This document shows positions 10,918 to 21,022 of a stretch of DNA of 64,000 nucleotides, piece by piece. Each line of letters begins with the position of its first letter. The first letter of the stretch is position 1. A program made the position numbers and the translations under genes. The DNA is taken from assembly GCA_037179335.1 (NCBI GenBank), contig JAKZHN010000013.1, positions 620,001 to 684,000 on the forward strand, given 5' to 3'. This stretch comes from Cyclaneusma minus. Taxonomy: Eukaryota > Ascomycota > Leotiomycetes > Marthamycetales > Marthamycetaceae. A model generated the notes under the pieces. That model was not told the DNA's origin and did no database searches. It saw only the letters and a list, made by a program, of their open reading frames with translations.

Positions 10918-11662
10918 GCGATTGATCGAGCTTAAGGTCAATTTGACTTCGATGCTGGCCAACTTGTTACTGATTTCCCGAGGGCCTAGCGGATGGGATT
11001 GCGATGAACGAGTGGGGAGGAGGCTAGCGGTACTCTAGATGTCCTCGACGGTAGCGAAGAACGGTGGCAAGTTGGAGAACACCAACGGCATTATTGAGGA
11101 AGATGATTTCCGTTGTCTGCCGGCGTAACTTTTGTAGTTGATACACACCTCAGTACTCAAAGCACGTTTCACGGAGACAGTTTTATAGACATACTAGGAG
11201 GATTGAGGAACCAATCTTTTGAACTAGTCTTGATTCATGATGAATTGTCCTCTCGTTCCGGCAAGTTATTGGTAGAATGACTGGAAGTATTCCAAGTAAT
11301 TGGGAATATTCCAAGTAATTCGAAATATTTCCACTCCCAAGTGAATCTACTCTCTCTGTCGTAATTATAGTTAGTTTGTCTTGTACCTGTCGCTCATGAG
11401 CATCCTTGCCAGCTGGTGTTGAAAAGCCCGATAGTGAGTATTATATGGAATATTTTAGAATAAAGCATAGACTGGTGGCTGCGAGTATGATCATAGGATC
11501 AAGGAAGTTATCTCTATTTTTTGACTATTATAAAGATACCGCTTGGAATACTCCAGAGTCCGGGTAGAGGTTATTCCGGCGCGAGCGCGGCTGTGCGACT
11601 TCAACGGCCTTCAAATAATGCACTTATCAACAGCTTCACTTGCGCCCACAACAACCACAGCC
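10918..11662. other. intergenic with a short 19-bp minisatellite
   Basis: 3' flank of the orphan and 5' flank of the snRNP gene. At 11283-11343 three copies of a ~19-20 bp word (GGAATATTCCAAGTAATT) are the smallest member of a repeat family described separately. Nothing else stands out. Confidence 0.6.
11283..11343. repeat. 19-bp minisatellite, locus A (3 units)
   Basis: Units read GGAAGTATTCCAAGTAATTG, GGAATATTCCAAGTAATTC and GAAATATTTCCACTCCCAAG. The unit junction GGAATATTCC is a perfect 10-bp palindrome. The same unit is found at 26762-26987, 28919-29058 and 46982-47030. Confidence 0.8.
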
Positions 11663-12362
11663 ATGGCGTCCAAATCCGGCCCGCCCTCAGGCGCGCCCCC
11701 AAAGAACTACGCTCCAAACCAAACGTATGCCCTCATCCCATCCCTTCTCCAAACGCTCCTTAGCTAACCTCCATTCCCCCAGCCTCTACCTCACCAACCT
11801 CCCCACCTCCAAAATCACCAAACAAGACCTCCGCGCCCTCCTCTACATCCTCTTCAGCACCTACGGCCCCGTCCTCGACGTCGTCGCCCTCCGCACCCCC
11901 AAAATGCGCGGCCAAGCCCACATCGTCTTCCGCGACATCCAGACCGCCACCCAAGCCATGCGCCAACTCGAAGGCTTCGAATTCTACGGCAAACCGCTGA
12001 ATATCCAGTATGCGAAGACAAAATCCGACACGATTGCGAAACTGGATGGTACTTTTAGGATGCCGAGCGCGAAGGCGGCGGATGTGACGGCTACGGAATT
12101 GCAGCAGAGTGTCTTTGGGCAGCCGCCGAGGAGCATTGAGGCGAGTACGACGGTGCCGAGTGCGCCGGGAACGACGCAACAGAGGGAGATGGGAGGGTTG
12201 AAGCCGCCGCCGGGAATGCCGGCGCAGGATGTGCAGATGGAGGATGTGAGGAGTCCGGCGGCTAGTGGGGCGGGTACGAAGAGGAGGAGGGAAGAGGAAG
12301 AAGAAGAGGCTGAGGACAGTGATAGTGATGTGGCTATGGAGGAAGACAGCGACGACGAGTGA
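11663..12362 (+). CDS. U1A/U2B''-type snRNP RRM protein
   Basis: Exons 11663-11724 and 11783-12362, with a 58-nt intron (GTATGC, branch GCTAAC, acceptor CCCCAG), give 213 aa. One RRM spans about residues 20-100: RNP2 is LYLTNL and RNP1 is RGQAHIVF, close to the RGQAFVIF of U1A/U2B''. The helix-1 region DLRALLYILFSTYGPVLDVV also fits. The rest is a Pro-rich linker (GGLKPPPGMP) and an acidic KRRREEEEEE tail. Animal U1A and U2B'' carry two RRMs; this single-RRM form resembles yeast Msl1, so a U2 snRNP B'' role is most likely. It should bind a U-snRNA stem-loop in the nucleus. U1A identity cannot be excluded. Confidence 0.85.
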
Positions 12363-13573
12363 AGACAATTTTCTGCGAAGGATGATATGCATTGCTGGGC
12401 GTATGTGGCGTTTAAAAGGCAGTTCGCTGGGTGCTATAGGTATACCATGCTGTGTCCAGTAGACGGTGTTAGTCTCTGAAGAATACTTGGCTCGAGCGAG
12501 AGAGTGCAATCATTAGATTGTCTCTGATACTCAGGACAGCTTTGATGCTCTCCTTTCTGTGGTTCAACTAAGTGGTCACTTGTAAGAGTGATCACTGAAG
12601 CCTGTCTCATGTTCGTTGAAAGAGAGGTGTAGACAGTGTTGGCAAAACAGCCAAATCAAGCAGGAACCACTCAGCCACTCAGAAAGAGATGCCAAAAGGA
12701 GTCTCAAAAATTTCTGTCTTACACATAGGTACCCATGACTGCTAAAAAGCCCCCCTCCTAAAGCAAGTGGCCACAGAGGCGACATGGTATAAAGCTAGGC
12801 GAGCTAGAGCGTAGGTAGCTAACCGGTAGCCTTCTCTGTCAAGTCAACAGCACCCTGTCGATCCCAGATTTCTTTTCAAGTTCAAGCGCAGCTGCGCCGT
12901 CTATAATATGACATAAAAAGGGTGCGGTTTTTCTCTTCTTATATACAACCCCCCAACACACAACCCCAGGCGTGTTATCCATCAATCTGCTCAGAATTTC
13001 CCAATCTATCAGCCCATACCATTTTCATCCCCCCAAAAACCAATTTTCAAAAAAACCGGCCTTTCCAACATCCCTCAGTCGACGTGCAGCAAGACTTCGC
13101 GGCCAGCTTTTCCGCGAGTCTAGAACTAGGAATAATTGGGGCTTTACCTCAAAGATTTCACATACAACTTACGAAGAGCATTGACGCATTATCTTCATCT
13201 ACAAACACAGTGGCTAGCATCTGGGAAACCATCCATTTATCTAGAGTACTAGCACCATACACAGACTGGGTTTTCTGTAATTCCCAACACGCCAGTGACC
13301 CTCACGTTCGCACAAAGCCCGCAAAAAAAAAATAAGCCTTAGCCAGCCAGCAAGACAAACAAAGCTACCCGAGTCCTAGACCGACTCCAAGAATTTCCTT
13401 TTGTGCGCTAACCTTTAAAAAACGACGACAGAACGCCGCACAAAAGCAGAAACAGGGCGCAAGAAAGCCGGATGAGAGAGGAACTCCTCGTTTTTGATTG
13501 TTCTATGAGGGTATCGAGAAAATCAAAATTTGCCTGCGCTTTCTTTTTCAACTAGCCTATTTTGCTGCTGCTT
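12363..13573. other. convergent intergenic region
   Basis: About 1.2 kb between the 3' ends of the snRNP gene and GFA1. A 137-codon plus-strand ORF at 12922-13335 has no motif and sits in the probable GFA1 3' UTR. No gene called. Confidence 0.55.
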
Positions 13574-16031
13574 TTACTCGACTGTCACCGACTTGGCCAG
13601 GTTTCGGGGGAAGTCGACGTTCAGGCCCTCGGCCACGGCAAGCCAGTAGGCCATCAGCTGCAGGGGGATGACGTTCAGGAGACCCTGCAGACAGTCGACG
13701 GTCCTAGGGATCTCGATCTTCTCGGCTTGGCCGGTCTTGAATTCCTCGTCGCCAGGGTTGCAAATAACGATTGGTTTACCGGAACGAGCCACCACTAAAT
13801 CGGGGATGTTAGCAGAGATCACTACTAAGATGTCTGTGTGTGTGAACGGAAACCGGAGCATACCTTGCTGATAAGCATTCAGCGACTTTGCGAAGATCTC
13901 ATCGCGGGTCAAAATCATGACGATTGGCAAATTCTCATCCACCAACGCCAGCACACCGTGCTTCAGCTCTCCGCTCATGACAGCCTCGCAGTGCAAGTAA
14001 GAAATCTCCTTGATCTTCAAAGCACCCTCGAGCGCAGTAGCGAACTGGCTACCTCTGCCCAACAACAGCAGACTCTTTTGGTGCTGGAACACACGGCTGC
14101 AAAGGTCCTTGATGGGCTGGTCAAGCTTCAAGATCTCCTTGATCTGCTCCGAAACCTTGCCTAAACCATCCATGATCTCTTCGCGGCGCTTCTGTTTGCT
14201 AGCACGATCTTCAGACAGCGACAGAGCAAACATCATCATGGCAACGAATTGAGAGGTGTAGGCTTTGGTCGATGCGACACCAATTTCTGGACCGGCGTTC
14301 ACGTGAACACCGCAGTGAGTAAGGAGGGAGATAGAGGAACCGACGACGTTCACAATTCCAACAGTCAGAGCTCCACGCTCCAAACAGTATCGGAGAGCCA
14401 TAAGGGAATCAGCGGTTTCGCCGGATTGCGAGACAAAAACGCAGGTATCATCTCTGAAGACAGGGGCTTGTCTGTCGAGGAAATCTGATGCCAACTCCAC
14501 GGAAATTGGAATTTCAGTCAACTCTTCAAACGCACCTCGCACGGCCATGCAGGAGTGATAACTGGTACCGCACGCAATAAAGATGATTCTGCGGCATCGT
14601 CGGATTGTCGCAATGTATGAACGGAGACCACCAAGCGTCACCTGCTTGTTCTCAATATCGAGACGTCCACGCATGGTGTTGATGACAGACTCGGGTTGCT
14701 CGAAAATCTCCTTTTGCATGAAATGGTCGAACTTGCCCTTCATGATCTCCTGCAGTTCAAGCTCGAGAGTTTGAATGGTGCGAACATTAGACGAGCCATC
14801 TGGCTTGGTCATTCTGTGGATGTTGAGCGAACCCTCGTGGATATGAGCAATGTCGTCATCCTCCAAGTACATGACCTTCTTCGTGTGCTCGACGATGGCG
14901 GATGGGTCCGAAGACAGGAAAAATTCTGCCGGCATTGGGGCGCCATCGTCAGTCATGAAAGCTCTGGATTGCGATCGGTGGAGCAGCGATTTGTCGGGAG
15001 GAGCGAGCAGACCACTGGGGGAGAGAAGACCCCCGGACTTCTTAAGTGCAACATTGTGGGAAGCTGATTCGGCTGGCAGAGCACCCTCCTCAGTGTATTC
15101 GACATCCACGAAATCCACCTTCATGCGCCTTTGTGTCTTGACACCAATAACCAACGGAGATCCCTTTCGCGCAGCAATAACCTCGTGAGGGTAGTGAACG
15201 GACTTCATCAACAGGCCAAAAGCTCCTTGGAGCTCCTTGATGACGGCCTTTGCCAAATCCGTGAAACCGATGGAGGGGTGTTGATCGTAAAGGTATTTTG
15301 CGAGCTTAGCAATACACTCAGTATCGGTCTCCGTCTCAAACTTGAAGCCCTTGCTGGACAACAGCGTCTTCAACTCCTTGTAGTTCGTAATGATACCATT
15401 GTGAACGACCGAAAATTCCCAGGTGGGGTCGGATCTGTGGGGATGGCAGTTGACCCGGGATGGGGGGCCGTGGGTGGCCCATCTCGTGTGTGCAATACCG
15501 GCGTGCGAATCGAAGACCTTGGTGAAATCCGGCTTCTCCTCCTCGATCAGCTGTCTCAGCTTGGCGACTTTGCCGACCTCCTTGAAAGCAAAAACCTCGT
15601 TCTTCTTGTCGCCGTCGACTGCCAGACCTGCCGAATCGTAACCACGGTATTCTAGACGAGAGAGGCCATTGACGAGGGTGTCGAGAATGAACTTGCGGTC
15701 CTTCTCGACCAGGTAGTTGATGTAACCGAAGATTCCACTATTCCTTTGTTAGCTATGCTGGCGGGCCGCAGAACTCTCTATGGAAAGGGAGTTTGTCGTG
15801 GTCTGAACTGCACTGCGTAGTCCAGGAGTTGAGCACTCGCATTGTCTCCAGCAAGTGCGACCGATTTTAGCCATCAGATTTATCCTTAATTGCCTTGGAG
15901 AGCACAAAGAGCTTGGGGGCAATCCAAGCTATTAGAAGCATGTCCAGTAGCTAAGAACAAGGCCAATGGCTTTGAAATCGAGATAGAATAAAGCACCGAA
16001 ATGTCGACTTGAGTGGAAGAACATACCACAT
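13574..16031 (-). CDS. gfa1: glutamine:fructose-6-phosphate aminotransferase
   Basis: Three coding exons: 16031-16027 (only ATGTG), 15737-13864 and 13794-13574. The introns are 289 nt and 69 nt, and the total is 699 aa, the usual fungal length. The N-terminus is MCGIFGYINYLVEKDRKF with Cys2 as the catalytic nucleophile of the class II glutaminase, followed by RLEYRGYDSAG and HTRWATHG. Two SIS domains follow: FIACGTSYHS, SQSGETADSL, STKAYTSQ and the second with LGRGSQFATALEGALK and EAVMSGELKHG. It ends NLAKSVTVE, the conserved C-terminus. The enzyme makes glucosamine-6-phosphate, the first committed step to UDP-GlcNAc and chitin. The five-base first exon is forced because the Cys2 codon is split by the intron. 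Confidence 0.95.
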
Positions 16032-17419
16032 GATTGCTCCGTGCTATGCAGAAAAGAAGGGCGGCTTCACTGGGGCTTCAGCTGTTGGAAGCTATTGCTA
16101 GGAGTCGTGGATGGTGGGGCAGAGCTCTGCTGCTATGATGTTCAGAGAGTGGAATGGGAAAGCTGGAGGAATGTGTCGTTGTCGAAATGGAGGGGCGGAT
16201 GGGTATTTAGGTATTCGGGAGGCGAGCGGCTTGAGAGAGGAAGGCCAGGAGGGGATGGGATGAAAGAGAGAAGAGAGCAGACGTGGGCAGCTCTCTTTGA
16301 TGTTTATGGGCATTCTGGGCCTGTGGGGTTTCAACTAGCTGAAAGGGGGATCGGCTCAACGAGGCTGTGACACCGCATTCGCAACCATGCGGCGTGGGCG
16401 CAAAAACGGCCACCAACCATTGAAGCATCGTGCGAGGCGGGCGCTGAATTTGACAGAATCCACGTCCTAGCCCCTGAATACGATTGCCTGTCGGGAATTA
16501 TTGGTGTGCTGTCGGGAATAGATCTGTATGTGATCTGTATGTGATCTGTATGTATGTCAATCAAGATCATCCAAGTGGCTCCACCCCACCCGGCGAACTG
16601 TTGCCAAAACGTGTCTTCTTTGTTGCTTGCTCGGCCACCACAGCTCAACGGCGCAGAGGTACATTCGATAGTCCTTCTGTCCCGTCCTTGTTCCTACTCA
16701 TGCTCAGCTGCTGGTCCTGCAGCGAAAGCTCACCGACCCTGAGTCCCTGACCGGCCGCAGCCAGCGGCAAGACCGACAACTTCGACTTCCACATATTCCC
16801 CAAACTCCCACTTCGGGAGCCAAGACGAGCATCCACAGCCACGATTCGAGCCGCACTGCTACTAAATATAGCGGCACATGCCCACCTCGGTGTTATTGTA
16901 CATCCAATACGAGAGCGAAGAATCATCATCTTCCACCGCCGCGCCTGCCCGACTCCCCTTTCATCGTCTCATTCGTCCCATGTGCCTCTGTACAATACGG
17001 TGCGCTTAATCCGGATTATTGCAGATGCCTATGTCGTGCTAGTGCTACACCGTCTTGCAGAGTCCGACTCCAGTACCTTAATACGAGAACTGAAGGGTCC
17101 GCACGGCCGCCATGAGCAACGTGCTGGAACGGCCAAGCCCGAAGAACCGACTTGGCTGGGCCTAGCATCTGTTCAATGACAGAGTCAAACTTGAGGAAAC
17201 TGAAAATGGCAATTCTGTGTTGTCATGGCAAAGCTGGCCCATGTGAGTTGTCTAAGACGCCGTCTCGGTCTTGGTCTTTCAATTCCTTGGATCTTTACGC
17301 CAGTCCGCCGACCTCCCCTCATGCTAGTAGTTGAATGCAGCCGATGCTCGCTATTGTACAGCCTGAACAATTCATTCAGTCGTCATCACGCCCTCGCCAG
17401 CCCTTGCGAAATAGCCCCT
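16032..17419. other. intergenic, GFA1 promoter and Rpt4 3' flank
   Basis: About 1.4 kb. ORFs on both strands lack motifs. An 11-bp tandem repeat lies at 16521-16553 and the word CTGTCGGGAATTA/CTGTCGGGAATA occurs twice just before it (16487-16520). No gene or RNA is supported. Confidence 0.55.
16521..16553. repeat. 11-bp tandem repeat, three perfect units
   Basis: GATCTGTATGT is repeated three times without a gap, then continues as ATG. It lies about 490 bp upstream of the GFA1 start. Confidence 0.85.
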
Positions 17420-18767
17420 TTAGAGCTTCTGGTATTCGAGTTTGCCCTCCAGCTTCTTCGACTCGGCTACCTTCCTCACTGCCTTGTTGAAGTCGTCTTG
17501 GTTGACTGCGTCGCGGTAGTCCTTGATTGCAAACAAACCACTAGGGAATCCATTAGCTCGAATGTACTACCTCGTGATTCGGGAATATGGTGACTTACGC
17601 CTCGGTGACCACATTTCGCAAATCAGCTCCATTCAAGCCATCGCTCATCTTGACCACACTCTCGAAATCGACCTCACCCTCAATGACAACACCACCAGCG
17701 TGGATCTTCAGAATCTCCAGTCGTCCCACTTCATTTGGCAGGGGGATTTCGATCTTTCGGTCGAGACGTCCTGCACGGAGCAGAGCAGGGTCAAGCGTAT
17801 CCGGTCGATTTGTCGCCATGATAATCTTTGTCTTTCCCAAGTAGTCAAATCCGTCCAGTTGGTTCAGGAGCTCCATCAGGGTACGTTGAATTTCTCGATC
17901 AGCCGATGTGCCCTCAGAAAATCGTCGTCCTCCAATAGCGTCGATCTCGTCCATGAAGATGATGCAAGGCTCATGCTCCTTGGCATACCCAAACATTTCT
18001 CGAATCAAACGCGCCGACTCTCCAATGTACTTGTCGACGATGGCAGATGATACAACTGTAGATGGCTGTCAGCATTGCCAGCATGCATTCCATTCCATGC
18101 GAACACGTACCCTTGAGGAAGTTTGTCTCCAAGCTGCTTGCCACAGCCCTTGCCAGCAATGTCTTCCCCGTTCCCGGTGGTCCATAGAGTAGCACACCTT
18201 TTGGAGGCTTGATACCAACTCGCAGAAACAACTCCGGGTTCTTGAGTGGTAGCTCGATGACTTCTCTCAGTTCTCTGATCTGCTCGTTCAATCCTCCGAT
18301 ACCGCCAAAGCTGACTTGTCCGGGGTCTTCCAATGACATGTTATACACCAGCGGGTCGACCTCTCGTGGAAGCATGCGCATTATCGTGAGCGTTGTCATG
18401 TCGAGAGCTACTCGTGTGCCTTGCTTCAGCTTCGCCTTATCAACCTTAGATCTGCATCCAACGACATATCGGGGACCCGACGACGCCTTGACGATGACTA
18501 TGCGACGCGTTAGTGTACTTGCTGTGTTGTCTCTGCTCAGCTGTACTCACATCGCTCCTCATCGAGCTGTTTGAGAACTTCTCCGATAATCTGCCCGACA
18601 CTCTGCAGAGCTTTGATGTTGTCTTCTGTGTGGTCGAAGTCCTTTTGAAGACCCTTGATGTCTAATCTTAGTGCCTTAAGCTTTGCCTCCCACTCTCGCG
18701 ACTCCAGAAGCTTAGCCTTGAAGGCCGACAAGGCGTGCTGCCGTTCCTCGTCCATTCCTTCCGACAT
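17420..18767 (-). CDS. rpt4: 26S proteasome regulatory ATPase Rpt4
   Basis: Four exons: 18767-18551, 18497-18111, 18055-17599 and 17540-17420, with introns of 53, 55 and 58 nt; 393 aa. An N-terminal coiled coil (residues ~10-65) ends with NIKALQSVGQIIGEVLKQLD, then the OB fold KASSGPRYVVGC. The AAA+ core has Walker A GPPGTGKT, pore loop SAIVDKYIGESARLIREMF, Walker B IIFMDEID, the second region of homology ATNRPDTLDPALLRAGRLDR and DGLNGADLRN. The sequence LDMTTLTIMRMLPREVDPLV separates Rpt4 (PSMC6/SUG2) from its paralogues. It unfolds ubiquitylated substrates at the base of the 19S particle. It is transcribed away from ARPC1 across 514 bp. Confidence 0.95.
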
Positions 18768-19281
18768 TTTGCGGAAACCGCGGCGAAAAGAAGGGTGTGT
18801 GTGGTAGGGTAGAAGGTCAGAGTGTCAAATACGCGCGCAGATGGGAGGTCGGGCGTTGAGGCAAGTGGTCGATGGAGAGAGGTTGTGGCGTATGGGACGA
18901 ATGGTGAAGCTGTTGACGAGCTCGGTAGGTGCTGTCAAGCTATCTCCAGGCGGCTTCTGCCGCGACGTAAGCTGCGGGCGCCTTAGGCCACCACAAGAAA
19001 ATTATGCAGACTACATGAACAGACTTAAAACTCAGAGTAAAAAGACATTAAAATCATTCGAAGTGCTTATAGTATTCTAAGTGAATTTTGTAATACTAGA
19101 GTTATTGCTAGTATACACTTGGTCTGTTCATAATCTTGATACTGCTGGTTTGGAACAACTCGACGGTGTGGGTTATTCCGGCGCCGAAGGAGGCTCACCC
19201 CCCTCCACATCATCGTCGGGCCTCGTCTCCACAACCTCATTAAAGTCGCAACGATAGTAGAGAGCTCCTCCTATCGTCAAC
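18768..19281. promoter_or_regulatory. divergent promoter region, Rpt4 / ARPC1
   Basis: 514 bp between start codons. It contains a ~117-bp AT-rich insert with 10-bp terminal inverted repeats (listed separately). I found no proteasome-type GGTGGCAAA element by eye. Confidence 0.5.
19015..19131. mobile_element. possible MITE-like insert with 10-bp inverted ends
   Basis: ATGAACAGAC at 19015-19024 is the exact reverse complement of GTCTGTTCAT at 19122-19131. The interior is AT-rich and clearly different from the GC-rich flanks, and has no coding capacity. I see no clear target-site duplication. Length and ends would suit a very small non-autonomous element, but a chance hairpin or regulatory palindrome is possible. 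Confidence 0.35.
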
Positions 19282-20487
19282 ATGTCGTCCCCAGAGGTTC
19301 ACCAGCTTTTCCACCACCCAATCGCCGACCACTCTTTCTCTGCCGACCGCCAGACTTTGGCTGTCGCAAGAGACACCAGTGTTGAGCTCTATGGCCGCAC
19401 TGGTAGTGGCTTTAAGCTCAAGGATGAGCTGAAGGGCCATGACAAGCTCGTGACGAGCGTTGACATTGCGCCCAGTTCAGGCAGGATTGTCACTTGCTCC
19501 CAAGGTATATATCGAAGAAGCGCCAGCAGAGCTTCAATTGCTAATAACCCCCAGATCGCAATGCCTTAGTCTGGGAACCGTCCCCGACAGGCTATAAGCC
19601 CACTCTTGTGCTCCTCCGTATCAACCGCGCTGCCACTTTCGTTCGCTGGTCTCCCTCCGAGCTCAAGTTCGCGGTCGGCACTGGCGCCCGTGTCATTGCC
19701 ATCTGCTCGTTCGAAGAAGACAATGATTGGTGGGTGTCGAAGCATCTTAAGAAGCCCATCCGCAGCACCATCACGACCGTGGCCTGGCACCCCAATTCTG
19801 TGCTTCTCGCAGCCGGATCTACCGACGCCCATGCTCGAGTCTTCTCCAGCTTCATCAAGGGCACCGATGAGCGTCCTCCCCCTAGCGTTTGGGGTGAGAG
19901 ATTGCCATTCAACACCGTCTGTGGCGAGTACATGAACAACTCTGCAGGATGGGTGCATTCCGTGGCTTTCTCGCCTAGCGGTGATGCGCTGGCCTTTGCA
20001 GCTCACGACAGCAGCGTTACTGTTGTGTATCCGAATGGAGCGGAACAGCCACCAAAAGCAGTCATTAGTATCAGCACGCAACTCCTCCCCTTTATGAGCT
20101 TGGTCTGGAATGGCGAAAGCGAGATTATTGCTGCTGGTTACGACTGTGAAGCATACAGATTCCAAGGCAGCGAAGGAGGATGGCAACTAGCAGGTTCTCT
20201 GGAATCAAAGGGAAGACCCGGTGCCGGAGCTGCGAGAGAAGAGTCGGCTATGAACATGTTCCGACAGATGGATTTGAAAGGAAAGCCCCATGATGATACG
20301 AAGCTGACTACGGTCCACCAAAATACCATCAACACTCTCAGGGCGTATGAGGAGGTTGACGGCACGGTGAAGAAGTTTAGCAGTAAGTTCTGGCATATGA
20401 TTGAAGCCCATGTTTTGCAAGGCTTATGTGTACTGACAATCAACAGCGAGCGGCGTGGATGGCAGAGTGGTTATTTGGAACGCTTAG
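19282..20487 (+). CDS. arc40: Arp2/3 complex subunit 1 (ARPC1, WD40)
   Basis: Exons 19282-19504, 19555-20382 and 20447-20487, with introns of 50 and 64 nt; 363 aa. The start MSSPEVHQLFHHPIADHSFS and a WD40 propeller are seen: HDKLVTSVDIAP, DRNALVWEPS, RINRAATFVRWSPSELKFAV, KKPIRSTITTVAWHPNSVLL, WVHSVAFSPSGDAL and the final blade SGVDGRVVIWNA. The RINRAA and KKPIRSTI signatures are specific to ARPC1. It is part of the complex that nucleates branched actin filaments for endocytosis and tip growth. The last exon is only 41 nt and supplies the closing strand of the propeller. Confidence 0.95.
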
Positions 20488-21022
20488 GTCAAAATCTGAG
20501 GCTGCGGCCGGAGCTCCTCAATGTGCTGACTATGAGCAGCGAGTGGTTTCGCGACGTGCTTAAAAGAGGTTTAAATACCATACTAGATGCTTCCAGCAAT
20601 CGATGGATGATAAGATATTGTTGCTTGAATTGGAAGACAAGTGAAAATGTCTCGGATTCATCAACGGGTTCTTAGAACTTGAGACAAGCATGACATAAAT
20701 AAGGAACACTAAAAGACGACAAGAACTGCACCGAATACGATTCATTCTGAAGCCTTTGTGCTCAAAGGTAAGCAAGTTCCAAGCACTTTCTACTTTCTCT
20801 GTTTTCAAAAGTTACTCTTGATAAAGTCTCAATATGGCAAAGCAACACCCAAATGATCCGGCGGATTCCATGATAACCTATTCTGGCGCCTTGGTCCTCT
20901 AACCGCTTTGAGAGGTCAGGTATATCATGGCTTCTCATTTCCCAGCGTTCCTCTCCAGCTTTAGCTTCTCCATCGCACCAGGTCCAGCAAGTTGGACCAA
21001 CAAGCCAACGGCACATTGAGTC
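20488..21022. other. intergenic
   Basis: 535 bp between ARPC1 and the next plus-strand gene. Antisense ORFs at 20560-20808 and 20762-21016 have no motifs. Confidence 0.55.

Noticed and set aside
12922..13335. 137-codon ORF as a gene
   Set aside because: Lies in the GFA1 3' flank, with no motif and Ser/Pro-biased noise composition.
19566..20186. 206-codon minus ORF as a gene
   Set aside because: Exact antisense of the WD40 exon of ARPC1.
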